Of a stretch of DNA of 58,333 bases, positions 17,240 to 26,103 are shown in pieces. Made by a program: the position numbers and the translations under genes. The notes beneath the pieces were generated by a model. The model saw only the letters and a list, made by a program, of their open reading frames with translations, did no database searches and was not told the origin of the DNA. The stretch is from Bacteroidaceae bacterium (lineage in GTDB: Bacteria; Bacteroidota; Bacteroidia; Bacteroidales; Bacteroidaceae), in contig JAFYPH010000059.1 of assembly GCA_017547585.1 (NCBI GenBank), positions 1 to 58,333 on the forward strand. The letters are read 5' to 3'. The first letter of the stretch is position 1. Every line of letters begins with the position of its first letter.

Positions 17240-17589
17240 AATATCTGTCACAATTTGGAATTATCCTCGCAATATCTTTCGTGGGTGAAGTGCTGAATAG
17301 AATTATTCCTCTGCCCATTCCCGCAAGCATTTATGGAATGGTGCTGCTCTTTGTGGGGCTTCTATCCGGGGTTGTCAAGCTTTCTTCGGTGAAAGATACG
17401 GGTAAATTTCTCATAGAAATTATGCCTCTGCTCTTTATTCCCGCTACGGTGGGGCTTATAGAGTCGTGGGCGCTGATGCAGGATTTTCTTGTTGCGATAA
17501 TTGTAATCTCATTGGTGAGCACTGTCGTCGTTGCGGCTGCTGCGGGCAGAATAACGCAGTTTATTATTAACCGAAAAACAAAAAAATAG
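17236..17589 (+). CDS. lrgA: CidA/LrgA family holin-like protein
   Basis: 117 residues, four hydrophobic helices, with the LrgA signature IPLPIPASIYGMVLLF near residues 24-39. LrgA/CidA proteins form membrane complexes with LrgB/CidB and have been linked to murein hydrolase control and pyruvate movement. The start at 17236 gives a 4-base ATGA overlap with the DUF554 stop; a longer frame starting at 17161 would run inside that gene. lrgB follows 3 bases after the stop. Confidence 0.9.
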   Translation: MKYLSQFGIILAISFVGEVLNRIIPLPIPASIYGMVLLFVGLLSGVVKLSSVKDTGKFLIEIMPLLFIPATVGLIESWALMQDFLVAIIVISLVSTVVVAAAAGRITQFIINRKTKK

Positions 17590-17592
17590 AAG

Positions 17593-18285
17593 ATGAAAGA
17601 GTTTGTCAGCAATTCCATGTTTTTCGGCGTTACGCTGAGCCTTGCAGCCTACGCTGTCGGCATTCTTGCCAAAAGACGTTTGAAACTATTTATCTTCAAT
17701 CCCCTGCTTGTGGCTATTGCCTTGACGATTACTGCGCTACTCGTCTCGGGAATAGAATACGATGCCTATAATAGCAGTGCAAAATATTTAAGCTATCTTT
17801 TGACTCCTGCTACAATCTGTCTGGCGATTCCACTCTACGAGCAATATAAGCTTTTGAAGAAGAATTTCACGGCCATTATTGTGGGAATCGCTTCGGGAGT
17901 CCTTACCAGCCTGACAACAATATTTCTTATGGCTCTGCTGTTTAAATTGGGGCATTATGAATATATTACTCTGTTGCCAAAGTCAATAACCACAGCCATA
18001 GGCATCGGCCTCTCGCAAGAGCTCGAGGGTTACGTCTCAATAACAGTGGCGTCGATAATGATTACAGGGCTTTTCGGAAATATCGCCGGAGATATTATAT
18101 GCAAAGTGTGCGGCATCAAGCATCCTGTGGCGCGAGGCATTGCAATAGGAACCTCGGCTCATGTCATGGGTACGGCAAAAGCTTTGCAGATGGGGCAGAT
18201 TGAGGGTGCCATGAGCAGCCTCTCTATTGCTGTTGCCGGATGTATGACAGTCGCCGGGGCTATACTCTACTCTACGTTCATTTAG
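17593..18285 (+). CDS. lrgB: LrgB/CidB family membrane protein
   Basis: 230 residues, about six to seven hydrophobic segments. The LrgB motifs are visible: SAKYLSYLLTPATICLAIPL, LLPKSITTAIGIGLS and HVMGTAKALQMG near the C-terminus. It pairs with LrgA 3 bases upstream. Last gene of the operon; the convergent oxidase-fold gene ends 10 bases away, leaving no space for a separate terminator. Confidence 0.9.
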   Translation: MKEFVSNSMFFGVTLSLAAYAVGILAKRRLKLFIFNPLLVAIALTITALLVSGIEYDAYNSSAKYLSYLLTPATICLAIPLYEQYKLLKKNFTAIIVGIASGVLTSLTTIFLMALLFKLGHYEYITLLPKSITTAIGIGLSQELEGYVSITVASIMITGLFGNIAGDIICKVCGIKHPVARGIAIGTSAHVMGTAKALQMGQIEGAMSSLSIAVAGCMTVAGAILYSTFI

Positions 18286-18295
18286 TTGGATAGGG

Positions 18296-18724
18296 CTACT
18301 TTTTGAGCAGGACGATGGTTTTTATTTCGTATCTGTGAATCTCGTCCACAGTTACGGCGCGCAACATTTCCGGAACAAATTTCAGCAGGCAATAATCTTT
18401 CGACTCGGCGCCGTCGGGGAAATATATTCTCATGCCCTCGTTCCACATGCGCTTTTTCTGTTCGCGCTCTTCCACGATGGCTATCTTTCCTTGCAGCGAC
18501 ACAGACATCTCCTCGTTGCTGCAAGCGATTCCCGCGCGCGGATTCTCGGCAAACTCGGCCACCTTGTCGCTCTTGAGCGACGTTGCGAACCACACGTTGT
18601 TCTCTTCGTCAACAGAGATTACCTTCATGGGAATGGGGCGCGGATAGCCGTTTTTGGTTATCGAGGCCAATGAAACTGTCAAATTACGTTTGAGCAGCTC
18701 AAAAACTTTGCTTTTGGTATTCAT
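18296..18724 (-). CDS. Pyridoxamine 5'-phosphate oxidase-fold protein
   Basis: 142 residues, split-barrel flavin-binding fold. Visible features: NGYPRPIPM early in the protein, VWFATSLKSDKVAEFAENPRAG at 45-66, and repeated short strands; these match the general-stress/PNPOx-like family that binds FMN or heme. It is too short and divergent for a true PdxH. It follows the YihY gene by 49 bases on the same strand. Substrate unknown. Confidence 0.75.
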   Translation of the reverse strand: MNTKSKVFELLKRNLTVSLASITKNGYPRPIPMKVISVDEENNVWFATSLKSDKVAEFAENPRAGIACSNEEMSVSLQGKIAIVEEREQKKRMWNEGMRIYFPDGAESKDYCLLKFVPEMLRAVTVDEIHRYEIKTIVLLKK

Positions 18725-18773
18725 ATGCTCTCTTGTTTTTTTTATGTAACATACAAAAGAGCAATTTGTTCTT

Positions 18774-20075
18774 CTATCCGATGCCCAGAATTTTGCTTAC
18801 GGGGGTGTTCATAATCTCTTCGCGCTTCTCAATATCTGCTCCGTTGACAACCTCCCACAGACGGGCGAAGGATGCATCCTTGTGAACGTCGCGCAGTATG
18901 GCCATTGCGTCGCTGTTGCGTCCGGCATTGTCAAGGTCGTTGAGCATCTGTCCCACTGTGCGCTCGCTGTAGCGTTTGCTCAAGTGCAGAGTATCTTTTT
19001 TCCCTTTGAAGATTATCTTCTTTTCGCTCAGATACCTTAAAATGTCGAGTGTAAGATGAGTGGGCATTCCATACTCCTTCTCGGTGTTCGCTGCCAGCGC
19101 CTCGGCCTTGAAACGTCCCGAGAATGGATGCATCGACTCTATGCGTTCCAATATCAGCAGACACAGGAATTTATGGTAGTGGTGGTTGACGCTTCTATAG
19201 TCATCCTCGCGCTCCTGCTCCTCGGCCTTCTGCAGAAAGTAGTTCCACTTTGAGCCTGCAAGGCAGACTGTCCACGAGAAATATATGAGCAGCAGGAAAA
19301 TCATAAGGCTCGCAAGATCGCCGTAGATATTGCGGTAGTTGAACGACGAGATTATGTGGTAGCTGAAGTACTGCATCAGCGCAAATATCGATCCGCATAC
19401 TGCCGCCGACAAAGCTGCGTACTTGGCCTTAACCTTGGTCTTGGGAATATATTTATATGCTGCGAAGAGCAGAAGCACATACGTTGAGACGGTAACGATA
19501 AGCACGTTCAGCTCTCTGATGATGCTGTCGCTGAATATTGACGAAATACTCCACCAGAGTACAAGGGCAAGCACCACGATGAAGGGCAGCACCAGCACTA
19601 TGGCAAAGGTTTTTATAAGTTTCTGAAAACTGCGTCCCTTTTCGTTCCACAGCATATTGAAAGTGCCATCGATGGTGCTGAAAATAGAGAACACAGAATA
19701 GAGCAAAAGTATAAGTCCGATACCCACTCCCAACCACATTGTTACCTTGGTGTTGCTCAGGTAACTGTTAGCGTATAGCAACAGACTATTGGAGATAATC
19801 TCCTGCCCCTCGAACATCCTTTGTATCTGCATCACAAAAAGGTCGTCGTATCCGAGTCCTTTGGCAATGGCAATCATCAGCGACATTATGGGCACAATGG
19901 CAAAAATCGTGTGGTAGGTCAATGCCGCCGATGCCAACTGTAGTTTGCTGAAGCTCTCGACCAACTTTATAAGTGACCACGATATTCTGTGTTTGCTCAT
20001 CTGACGGTAGTATTTTACACTCCAACGTTTGATGAGTCTGCGCAAGTAATTGATAATTTTGAATAGCCAATACAT
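18774..20075 (-). CDS. YihY/BrkB-family inner-membrane protein
   Basis: 433 residues. The first ~280 residues hold six membrane helices with the family motifs SAALTYHTIFAIVPIM and YSVFSIFSTIDGTFN. The C-terminal ~150 residues are soluble and appear to form a winged-helix-like domain. The family was once called ribonuclease BN, but that activity is not supported; its role is unclear. The gene has its own promoter at 20108-20138, between the tRNA terminator and the start codon. Confidence 0.82.
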   Translation of the reverse strand: MYWLFKIINYLRRLIKRWSVKYYRQMSKHRISWSLIKLVESFSKLQLASAALTYHTIFAIVPIMSLMIAIAKGLGYDDLFVMQIQRMFEGQEIISNSLLLYANSYLSNTKVTMWLGVGIGLILLLYSVFSIFSTIDGTFNMLWNEKGRSFQKLIKTFAIVLVLPFIVVLALVLWWSISSIFSDSIIRELNVLIVTVSTYVLLLFAAYKYIPKTKVKAKYAALSAAVCGSIFALMQYFSYHIISSFNYRNIYGDLASLMIFLLLIYFSWTVCLAGSKWNYFLQKAEEQEREDDYRSVNHHYHKFLCLLILERIESMHPFSGRFKAEALAANTEKEYGMPTHLTLDILRYLSEKKIIFKGKKDTLHLSKRYSERTVGQMLNDLDNAGRNSDAMAILRDVHKDASFARLWEVVNGADIEKREEIMNTPVSKILGIG

Positions 20076-20107
20076 ATGTGCTCTTTATATAAATGTGCGA
20101 TTAATGG

Positions 20108-20138
20108 CAAAGATAGAGATAAAGTAAATAACGGCAAA
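20108..20138 (-). promoter_or_regulatory. Promoter of the YihY-family gene
   Basis: On the minus strand TTTG (20138-20135), 19 bases, TATCTTTG (20115-20108): a full match to the Bacteroidales consensus, about 33 bases before the start codon. Confidence 0.75.
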
Positions 20139-20147
20139 AAAAGATAG

Positions 20148-20179
20148 AAAAAAAAGAGAGTGACTATTAGTCACTCTCT
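20148..20179 (-). terminator. Intrinsic terminator of tRNA-Lys
   Basis: A perfect 11-bp stem (20155-20165 with 20169-20179) with a 3-base loop, followed on the minus strand by a T-run. It begins 4 bases after the tRNA 3' end. Confidence 0.92.
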
Positions 20180-20182
20180 CCG

Positions 20183-20255
20183 TACGCCGTCAGGGACTCG
20201 AACCCTGGACCCATTGATTAAGAGTCAATTGCTCTACCAACTGAGCTAACAGCGC
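20183..20255 (-). tRNA. tRNA-Lys (anticodon CUU)
   Basis: 73 nucleotides with a complete cloverleaf: acceptor GCGCTGT pairing with ACGGCGT using two G-U pairs (including 1-72), D-arm TAGCTCAGTTGGTAGAGC, anticodon loop CTCTTAA giving CUU, and T-arm CAGGG TTCGAGT CCCTG. The discriminator base is A and no CCA is encoded. It reads AAG codons. Transcribed alone from its own promoter with its own terminator. Confidence 0.95.
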
Positions 20256-20276
20256 GTGTCTTTTTCAAAACCGATG

Positions 20277-20307
20277 CAAAGGTACAACTTTATTTTTAAC
20301 TACCAAA
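20277..20307 (-). promoter_or_regulatory. Promoter of tRNA-Lys
   Basis: On the minus strand TTTG (20307-20304), 19 bases, TACCTTTG (20284-20277). Transcription would start roughly 15 bases before the mature tRNA 5' end. Confidence 0.8.
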
Positions 20308-20458
20308 ACTTTTTGAGAAAAATTCAATAAAAAAATGATATTTTTTTCTTTCTCAAAGGTGCCCTCGTTGCTTTCTTTTGTTTAATGTTTTTATTTACAT
20401 GCATTTATGCTTAAATACCCCTACGGCGTGAAATTTTGGTGATTTTTATTTTTATTGA

Positions 20459-20493
20459 GAAAAAATGTGGGTACGATAAAAATCGCACCCACA
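20459..20493 (-). terminator. Intrinsic terminator of tyrS
   Basis: Stem TGTGGGT/ACCCACA plus CGAT/ATCG with one internal mismatch (20466-20477 with 20482-20493), AAAA loop, then a T-run on the minus strand. It lies 25 bases past the tyrS stop. Confidence 0.85.
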
Positions 20494-20517
20494 CATTATA
20501 ATAAAGTATCGATTATT

Positions 20518-21813
20518 TTACTTTGCAATCAAAAGATAGTAGTTCTTTTTGCCCTTCTGAACGAGAATATATTTGTCGTTCAAAAGGTCGCCGGCTGTGA
20601 TAACCTGGTCGAAAGCGGCAAGCTTCTCTTTGTTGATTGAAACTCCACCACCCTGCACCAATTTACGCATTTCGCCTTTTGACGCGAAGATGGCAGCTGC
20701 CTCTGTTGTAAGGTCTACGGCCTTCACTCCCTCGTTCAACTGCTCGCGTGAAATCTCGAATGTGGGAACACCGTCGAACACTGCAAGCAATGTAGCCTCG
20801 TCGAGTGAACGCAGTGCCTCAGATGTTGCATTACCGAAAAGAATGCCCGATGCTGCCACTGCATTCTCATACTCCTCCTCGCCGTGAACAAGTATTGTAA
20901 GCTCTTTTGCGAGACGTTTCTGCAATGAACGAAGATGGGGAGCCTCTTTCTGCTCCTCGATAAGAGAATTAATCTCCTCCTGGGGAATAGAGGTAAATAT
21001 CTTTATGTAGCGGTCAGCGTCGTCGTCGCTCACGTTCAACCAGAACTGATAGAATGTGTAGGGCGATGTGTAGCGCTTGTCCAACCAGATGTTACCCTGC
21101 TCGGTCTTTCCGAATTTTTTACCGTCGGCCTTGGTGATAAGGGGGCAAGTGAGTGCAAAAACCTCGTTACCCGAAATCTTACGAATCATTTCTGTACCGG
21201 TGGTGATGTTACCCCACTGATCGGCACCGCCAAGCTGTAGTTTGCAGTCGTAGTTCTCGTTAAGGTAAACGTAGTCGTAGCCCTGCAACAGCTGGTAAGA
21301 GAACTCTGTGAATGACATTCCGTCGGCACCGCTCTCGCCTGTGATGCGACGCTTTACAGAGTCTTTAGACATCATGTAGTTCACGGTAATCAGTTTACCG
21401 ATGTTGCGGATAAAGTCGAGAAACGAGAAAGTCTTCATCCAGTCATAATTGTTTACCAAGATAGCAGCATTGGGTGCGTCGCTCTCGAAATCGAGGAAAC
21501 GTGCAAGCTGGTTCTTGATAGCCTCCTGATTGTGACGCAGTCTCTCCTCGTCAATGAGTACGCGCTCCTTTGATTTTCCCGAGGGGTCGCCAATCATTCC
21601 TGTAGCACCACCGATGAGTGCAATGGGTCTGTGACCCGAACGTTGAAAGTGGCGAAGCATCATCACTCCCACAAGGTGGCCAATGTGTAAAGAGTCGGCC
21701 GTAGGGTCGATACCTAGATAGGCGGTTGTCATCTCTTTCTGAAGCTGTTCCTCTGTTCCGGGAGTCATGTCCTGAATCATCCCGCGCCATTTCAATTCCT
21801 GTACAAAATTCAT
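20518..21813 (-). CDS. tyrS: Tyrosyl-tRNA synthetase
   Basis: 431 residues. Charges tRNA-Tyr. Class I motifs: HIGH at 43-46 and the KMSKS equivalent KFGKT at 233-237; the tyrosine-pocket segment [26 protein letters not shown] is in the expected place between them. A C-terminal S4-like RNA-binding domain covers about 360-431. Full length for the bacterial TyrRS type with S4 domain. Single gene with its own promoter, a structured leader and a terminator. Confidence 0.97.
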   Translation of the reverse strand: MNFVQELKWRGMIQDMTPGTEEQLQKEMTTAYLGIDPTADSLHIGHLVGVMMLRHFQRSGHRPIALIGGATGMIGDPSGKSKERVLIDEERLRHNQEAIKNQLARFLDFESDAPNAAILVNNYDWMKTFSFLDFIRNIGKLITVNYMMSKDSVKRRITGESGADGMSFTEFSYQLLQGYDYVYLNENYDCKLQLGGADQWGNITTGTEMIRKISGNEVFALTCPLITKADGKKFGKTEQGNIWLDKRYTSPYTFYQFWLNVSDDDADRYIKIFTSIPQEEINSLIEEQKEAPHLRSLQKRLAKELTILVHGEEEYENAVAASGILFGNATSEALRSLDEATLLAVFDGVPTFEISREQLNEGVKAVDLTTEAAAIFASKGEMRKLVQGGGVSINKEKLAAFDQVITAGDLLNDKYILVQKGKKNYYLLIAK

Positions 21814-21848
21814 CGTATATAATTTATTTTGTTATTATCATTTTGAAA

Positions 21849-21892
21849 CGCGCAGCATATAAAATGCTACGCGGAAACGGATTTCCGTTTTC
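21849..21892 (-). other. Two stem-loops in the tyrS leader
   Basis: Between the tyrS promoter and start codon the transcript can form two adjacent hairpins. One (21874-21892) has an 8-bp stem built on GAAACGG/CCGTTTT. The other (21849-21873) pairs CGCG and AGCAT blocks around a 5-base loop with one mismatch. They occupy most of the ~78-base leader. Whether they regulate tyrS is unknown. Confidence 0.55.
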
Positions 21893-21897
21893 GGGTG

Positions 21898-21929
21898 CAA
21901 AGTTACTCTTTTTATCTGTTTTTATGAAA
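21898..21929 (-). promoter_or_regulatory. Promoter of tyrS
   Basis: On the minus strand TTTC (21929-21926; consensus TTTG), 20 bases, TAACTTTG (21905-21898). The -7 box is a full consensus match. Confidence 0.7.
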
Positions 21930-21970
21930 CTCTTTATCCTTTTTTTAATAACAATTACCCTGCTTGATTG

Positions 21971-22798
21971 TTAATATTCAATTTTCGCCCCGCAATCAAG
22001 ATGGTACATGGGCGAGGGTGTCGAGCGTTTGAGTACTCCCAGATGAACATCCTTTCCGGGAATAATTCCGTAGCTTCTCATCTGCATTTCCACTGCCTTG
22101 TATGCAAGCTCGGGATGGTTGTTCTCCTCGCTCAGATGGCACAGCCATATGTACTTAAGATGCTCGTTGAAATTCTCGGCAAGGAAGCGTGCGGTAGTCT
22201 GGTTGCTCAGGTGTCCGGTGCTGCTCGATACTCTGTCCTTCAGGAATTTCGGGTATTTGCCCATTGCGAGCATCTCCTCCTCGTAGTTTGCCTCTATAAC
22301 AAGGTAGTTGGCCTTGTTTATATACGATGCAGCTGTTTCGGTGATGCATCCGAGGTCGGTGAGGAAGCAGAATACCTTGTCGCCAATCTCAATGCAGTAG
22401 CCTACATTGTCGGTGCCATCGTGGGGCACTTCGAATGCTGTAATCTTCATATCCTTGAACTCAATGCTGTTCTCCTTTTCAATGAAGCGTGTGTACTGCG
22501 GGTCGATGGGGGTGGTAATGCAATAGTTGCGTGTGATTCCCTCGTGAATCTTTTTTGTGGCATAAATGGGTATCATGGCTTTCGAGGCAACCACTCCCAG
22601 CGACTTTATATGGTCGGCGTGGTCGTGGGTGACAAATACGGCGCAGATACTTTCAAAAGGAATATTCTCCTTTTTGAGAGCGAGGCGTATGGTCTTTACC
22701 GGAATTCCGGCATCGATGAGAATGCCGTATTTTTCGGTGCCCAAGTAGTAGCAGTTGCCACAGCTACCACTGCCGATGCTCATAAATCTAATCTCCAT
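21971..22798 (-). CDS. MBL-fold hydrolase, YycJ/WalJ type
   Basis: 275 residues, cytoplasmic metallo-beta-lactamase fold. The metal motif THDHADH occupies 57-63, with later ligands suggested by VPHDGTDNVGY, the Asp of FCFLTDLG and GHLSN. The opening MSIGSGSCGNCYYL is characteristic of the YycJ (WalJ) group, thought to be a DNA- or RNA-processing exonuclease linked to cell-wall stress signalling in Firmicutes. Here no WalRK genes are nearby. It follows the TamL gene by 38 bases, so the two may share a transcript. Confidence 0.85.
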   Translation of the reverse strand: MEIRFMSIGSGSCGNCYYLGTEKYGILIDAGIPVKTIRLALKKENIPFESICAVFVTHDHADHIKSLGVVASKAMIPIYATKKIHEGITRNYCITTPIDPQYTRFIEKENSIEFKDMKITAFEVPHDGTDNVGYCIEIGDKVFCFLTDLGCITETAASYINKANYLVIEANYEEEMLAMGKYPKFLKDRVSSSTGHLSNQTTARFLAENFNEHLKYIWLCHLSEENNHPELAYKAVEMQMRSYGIIPGKDVHLGVLKRSTPSPMYHLDCGAKIEY

Positions 22799-22836
22799 AT
22801 TATATTTTATTTTTCTTCATATTAATGTGCCGATCA

Positions 22837-25137
22837 TCAGAAAGGATATCCCACTGCGAAGTGCAGTGCGAAATCTCTGCCGAAATCGGGGTTAAGCAAC
22901 GGATATTTATCCTTTCCCGAATAGGCAGGGTTTACGGCTTTCATGCCGCAGTCGAGACGGAAGACAAAAAAGTCGAGCTCGAATCTGAGTCCCAGTCCGT
23001 ATGAGAATGCAATATCCTGATAAAATGTTCTTACATTAAACTGTCCGCCCGGTTGCTCCTTGTAATTGCGTATTGTCCATATGTTTCCTGCATCGACAAA
23101 GAGGGCCGAGTGTATTTTCCAAAAAAGGTGCGAACGGTACTCGAGGTTGAGGTCGAGTTTCATGTCTCCCGACTGGTTGATAAAGTCAATGTCGCGGTTC
23201 TTGTTCTTGAAAGAGCCGGGGCCAAGGCCGCGCACCGTCCATCCGCGCATGCTGTTGGCGCCACCAGAGAAGTATCTTTTCTCGAACGGGAGGATTGTTG
23301 AGTTTCCGTATGGGTAGGCTACTCCCACGCCCAGGTGCATGACAAGCGAGTTACGGCTGTCGATGTTCACGTGAGTGGTAAGGTCGAGGTCGCCTTTCAC
23401 GTATTGCGCGTAAGCAATATCCATGAAAGTATATTGTCCTTCGGAGTTCTTGGGTGTCGAGAATAGCGAGTTTACGGCTGTGAGGGCGTTACCCGAACTC
23501 TCTACGTTGGTGCGTATAGAGAATACCACAGGCTGGAACCCGTTCTTTCCGGTAGCAGAATTGTACGAGAATGAGTAACCTAATTTTGTGATTAACAGAT
23601 TCTCGTAGTTGTACTTAAGAATAGAGTTTCTGTTGGAAATACTATCAAGATACTCTTTCTTGAATGTGTCAGAAATCCAGGGTACATAAATGTAGCTGAC
23701 ATCGAGAATGTCGAGCTTGTGCTGTGTCGAGTGTTTCTTGCTCCACAGATAGCTCCACGAGGCCGAGAGAATCTGTCGCTCAAACTCGGGGCGCTCTTGC
23801 GAATTGAATTGCAGCGAGAATTGTGTGGCCGACTTCAGCAGTCGCTTTTCGGCGGGAATTATTCGCGAGGCGATACCTCCGGGGATGCGCAGTCCCAATT
23901 CTGCTCCATACTCGAAGTAGCTGTCCTTGATGTATCCGCTGAGTCCAGATATTGCTTCGTATGCACCGAACAGACGCAGTGAAAGAACTTCGGAGCCTTT
24001 GAAAAGGTTTCTGTTGGAGAAGGTCAATGAAGCTGCTGCTCCCAGGTCTCCGGCTGTGTTTGTTCCCTCAATTTCGAACGAGAGTGAACGCTGCTTGCGG
24101 CGTTCGAACATTATATAACAGTCGAGCAACGAGGGGTCGTCGTTGTTCTCTTTTATTCTCAATGTAGTGTGCTTCAGGGCATTCAACTGCGAGAATGAGT
24201 TGTATGTCCTGTCTACCCTGCTCTGCGAATATAGCTCTCCGGGCAGAATGTATGTCTGGTTCGAGAGCACTGTGGGGCGCATGAAGAGTTTGTTCTTGTA
24301 GAGGAGGCTGTAGTTGTCTATCTTCAGAGTATCGCACAGCGAAAGCTCATTATCGTCGAGTCGAAGGCCGGCATCCGATACGAAATAGATGTTGCCTAAA
24401 TGATATTGGCTATGTAGCGTAGGAATGTCCTGTACATTCTCTTTGAATGCTGCAATCTTCATCTTCAGATTGATGTCCGTCGATTGGTAGGCTGTGTCGG
24501 CAATAAAAGATATATACTCTTTCTGGAATTTGTAGAAACCTACGTTCTTGAGCATGCTTGTAAGGCGTTCGCGCTCTTTGTTGAGGGTGTTGATGCTGAA
24601 AGGCATTCCCTTTCTCAACAATGTGGCTGCGCTGTCGGCCACTACATATTTCTCTATCAGCGAATCCTCTATTTCGCGGGTGATGCTGATAATCTTATAT
24701 TGCTCACGTTCGTGAAGGTAGTATGTAGCGTTTATTCTGTTCTCTTTTACCACTTTAGGCTCAAAGTCGACGGTAGCGTGCAGATAGCCGTTGTTGCGCA
24801 ACATTGTCTCGATGTTTGCGCGGGTAAGTTCAGCCTGTCTGCTGTCGTAAATTACGGGTGCCTCGCCTATCTTCTGCAGCACCTTGTTTATCCATTTTGT
24901 ACTATCTTTTCCCGATGCCGAATAGATGTGCATGGGTACTTTGGCAATGCTGAACCACTTTGAGTTAGGATTCTGGCGCACATAGGAGCGTGCCTGAGAT
25001 GCGTAGTTCTCTTTGTTGTGCGAAATGATGTCTACCCTGTTGAGCATGTACTCTCCTTCGGGAATGAACTTGGAGACAGAGCACGATGCAAGCAACAGTG
25101 TCAGCAACAGATATATTTCTTTTCTTATAGACATCAT
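22837..25137 (-). CDS. TamL-type BamA/TamA family outer-membrane lipoprotein
   Basis: 766 residues with a lipoprotein signal; lipobox LLASC near residue 19. The periplasmic half contains POTRA-like repeats (for example PVIYDSRQAELTRANIETM, a typical first POTRA helix), and the C-terminal half, from about residue 400, alternates like a 16-strand barrel with RYFSGGANSMRGW, the conserved strand-loop-6 motif of the Omp85 family. This lipidated TamA-like form is common in Bacteroidetes, where it is thought to help insert outer-membrane proteins. The last residue is Phe, as in many barrels. Confidence 0.88.
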   Translation of the reverse strand: MMSIRKEIYLLLTLLLASCSVSKFIPEGEYMLNRVDIISHNKENYASQARSYVRQNPNSKWFSIAKVPMHIYSASGKDSTKWINKVLQKIGEAPVIYDSRQAELTRANIETMLRNNGYLHATVDFEPKVVKENRINATYYLHEREQYKIISITREIEDSLIEKYVVADSAATLLRKGMPFSINTLNKERERLTSMLKNVGFYKFQKEYISFIADTAYQSTDINLKMKIAAFKENVQDIPTLHSQYHLGNIYFVSDAGLRLDDNELSLCDTLKIDNYSLLYKNKLFMRPTVLSNQTYILPGELYSQSRVDRTYNSFSQLNALKHTTLRIKENNDDPSLLDCYIMFERRKQRSLSFEIEGTNTAGDLGAAASLTFSNRNLFKGSEVLSLRLFGAYEAISGLSGYIKDSYFEYGAELGLRIPGGIASRIIPAEKRLLKSATQFSLQFNSQERPEFERQILSASWSYLWSKKHSTQHKLDILDVSYIYVPWISDTFKKEYLDSISNRNSILKYNYENLLITKLGYSFSYNSATGKNGFQPVVFSIRTNVESSGNALTAVNSLFSTPKNSEGQYTFMDIAYAQYVKGDLDLTTHVNIDSRNSLVMHLGVGVAYPYGNSTILPFEKRYFSGGANSMRGWTVRGLGPGSFKNKNRDIDFINQSGDMKLDLNLEYRSHLFWKIHSALFVDAGNIWTIRNYKEQPGGQFNVRTFYQDIAFSYGLGLRFELDFFVFRLDCGMKAVNPAYSGKDKYPLLNPDFGRDFALHFAVGYPF

Positions 25138-25227
25138 TCAATATTGTTTATTCATTTGCCCCCCCCTGCTGTGACGATTGTTTTTATTGTCGTGCAGTGC
25201 GGTATTCAAACTATGTGAATAGAATTG

Positions 25228-25235
25228 CAAAGATA
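25228..25235 (-). promoter_or_regulatory. Candidate -7 box for the TamL gene
   Basis: TATCTTTG on the minus strand, a full consensus match, about 90 bases before the start codon; no TTTG at the standard distance. On the plus strand of the same gap TAGTTTTG (25291-25298) and TAATTTTG (25302-25309) are candidate -7 boxes for the divergent methyltransferase gene. Confidence 0.45.
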
Positions 25236-25344
25236 TAAAAATATTGCAGATTTTTACTATCGCAAATGCACTACTATTCGATTTTATTAGTAGTTTTGCA
25301 CTAATTTTGTTTATATAGTCAAATAAATCCGCAGAAACATCAGT

Positions 25345-26103
25345 ATGCTTAGCAAGAATCTTATAAAACTCGTGCGTTCGTTGGAGATGAAAAAGTTTCG
25401 TAAAGAGACGGGGCTTTTTGTTGCCGAAGGTGAAAAATTGGTTAATGACCTTATCTCTTCGGGTGTCGAGAGCTTTAAGATTATTGCAACCGAGAAGCAT
25501 GCTGCTGCGTTGAGAAACAATCGTGATATTGAACTTATAGTTGTCGATGATGAAGAGCTGAAAAAGGTTAGTTTCTTGAAATCTCCGCAGGGAATCGTGG
25601 GACTGTTCAAGCAGAAAAATTGTACTCCCAACATTGCTACTCCCCGCCGCGAACTTTGCCTTGCACTCGACGATGTTCAGGACCCGGGTAACCTGGGAAC
25701 AATCATCCGCATAGCCGATTGGTTCGGTATTGAGCACATTTATTGCTCCATAGGCACTGTTGATATTTATAATCCAAAGACCGTACAGGCTACAATGGGC
25801 GCAATCTCGCGTGTGAACATATACTATGTTGACCTCCCGCAATTCCTTTCGTCGCTCGAAAAATCGATTCCCGTGTACGGCACTTTCCTCGATGGAAAAA
25901 ATATTTACGAGCACAAGCTCTCTGCTAACGGAGTTATAGTGATGGGCAACGAAGGAAAAGGTATCGGTGCCGAGTGCGAGAAATTCATCGATGAGCGCAT
26001 CCTTATTCCCAACTACCCCGCCGGACGTGCAACGTCCGAGTCGCTGAATGTATCTACAGCCACAGCAATCGTCTGCGGTGAATTTCGTCGCCGTTGTCTA
26101 TAA
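25345..26103 (+). CDS. SpoU/TrmH-family RNA 2'-O-methyltransferase
   Basis: 252 residues. N-terminal substrate-binding domain (~1-90, LVRSLEMKKFRKETGLFVAEG is the usual start), then the knotted SPOUT catalytic domain. Motif 1 is DVQDPGNLGTIIRIADW, motif 2 VIVMGNEGKGI and motif 3 IPNYPAGRATSESLNVSTA, with the conserved Asn, Glu and Ser-Leu-Asn residues. It transfers a methyl group from S-adenosylmethionine to a ribose in rRNA or tRNA; the exact nucleotide cannot be told. Its stop codon is immediately followed by the stop codon of the convergent gene. Confidence 0.9.
   Translation: MLSKNLIKLVRSLEMKKFRKETGLFVAEGEKLVNDLISSGVESFKIIATEKHAAALRNNRDIELIVVDDEELKKVSFLKSPQGIVGLFKQKNCTPNIATPRRELCLALDDVQDPGNLGTIIRIADWFGIEHIYCSIGTVDIYNPKTVQATMGAISRVNIYYVDLPQFLSSLEKSIPVYGTFLDGKNIYEHKLSANGVIVMGNEGKGIGAECEKFIDERILIPNYPAGRATSESLNVSTATAIVCGEFRRRCL

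Noticed and set aside
17236-18285. LrgA/LrgB taken as the phage holin partner of the lysozyme
   Set aside because: They are chromosomal Cid/Lrg family proteins 39 kb away with their own operon; no link to the right-edge cassette is visible.
25138-25914. 258-residue open frame antisense to the SpoU methyltransferase gene
   Set aside because: It covers the intergenic promoters and most of a gene with all its motifs; composition is shadow-like.
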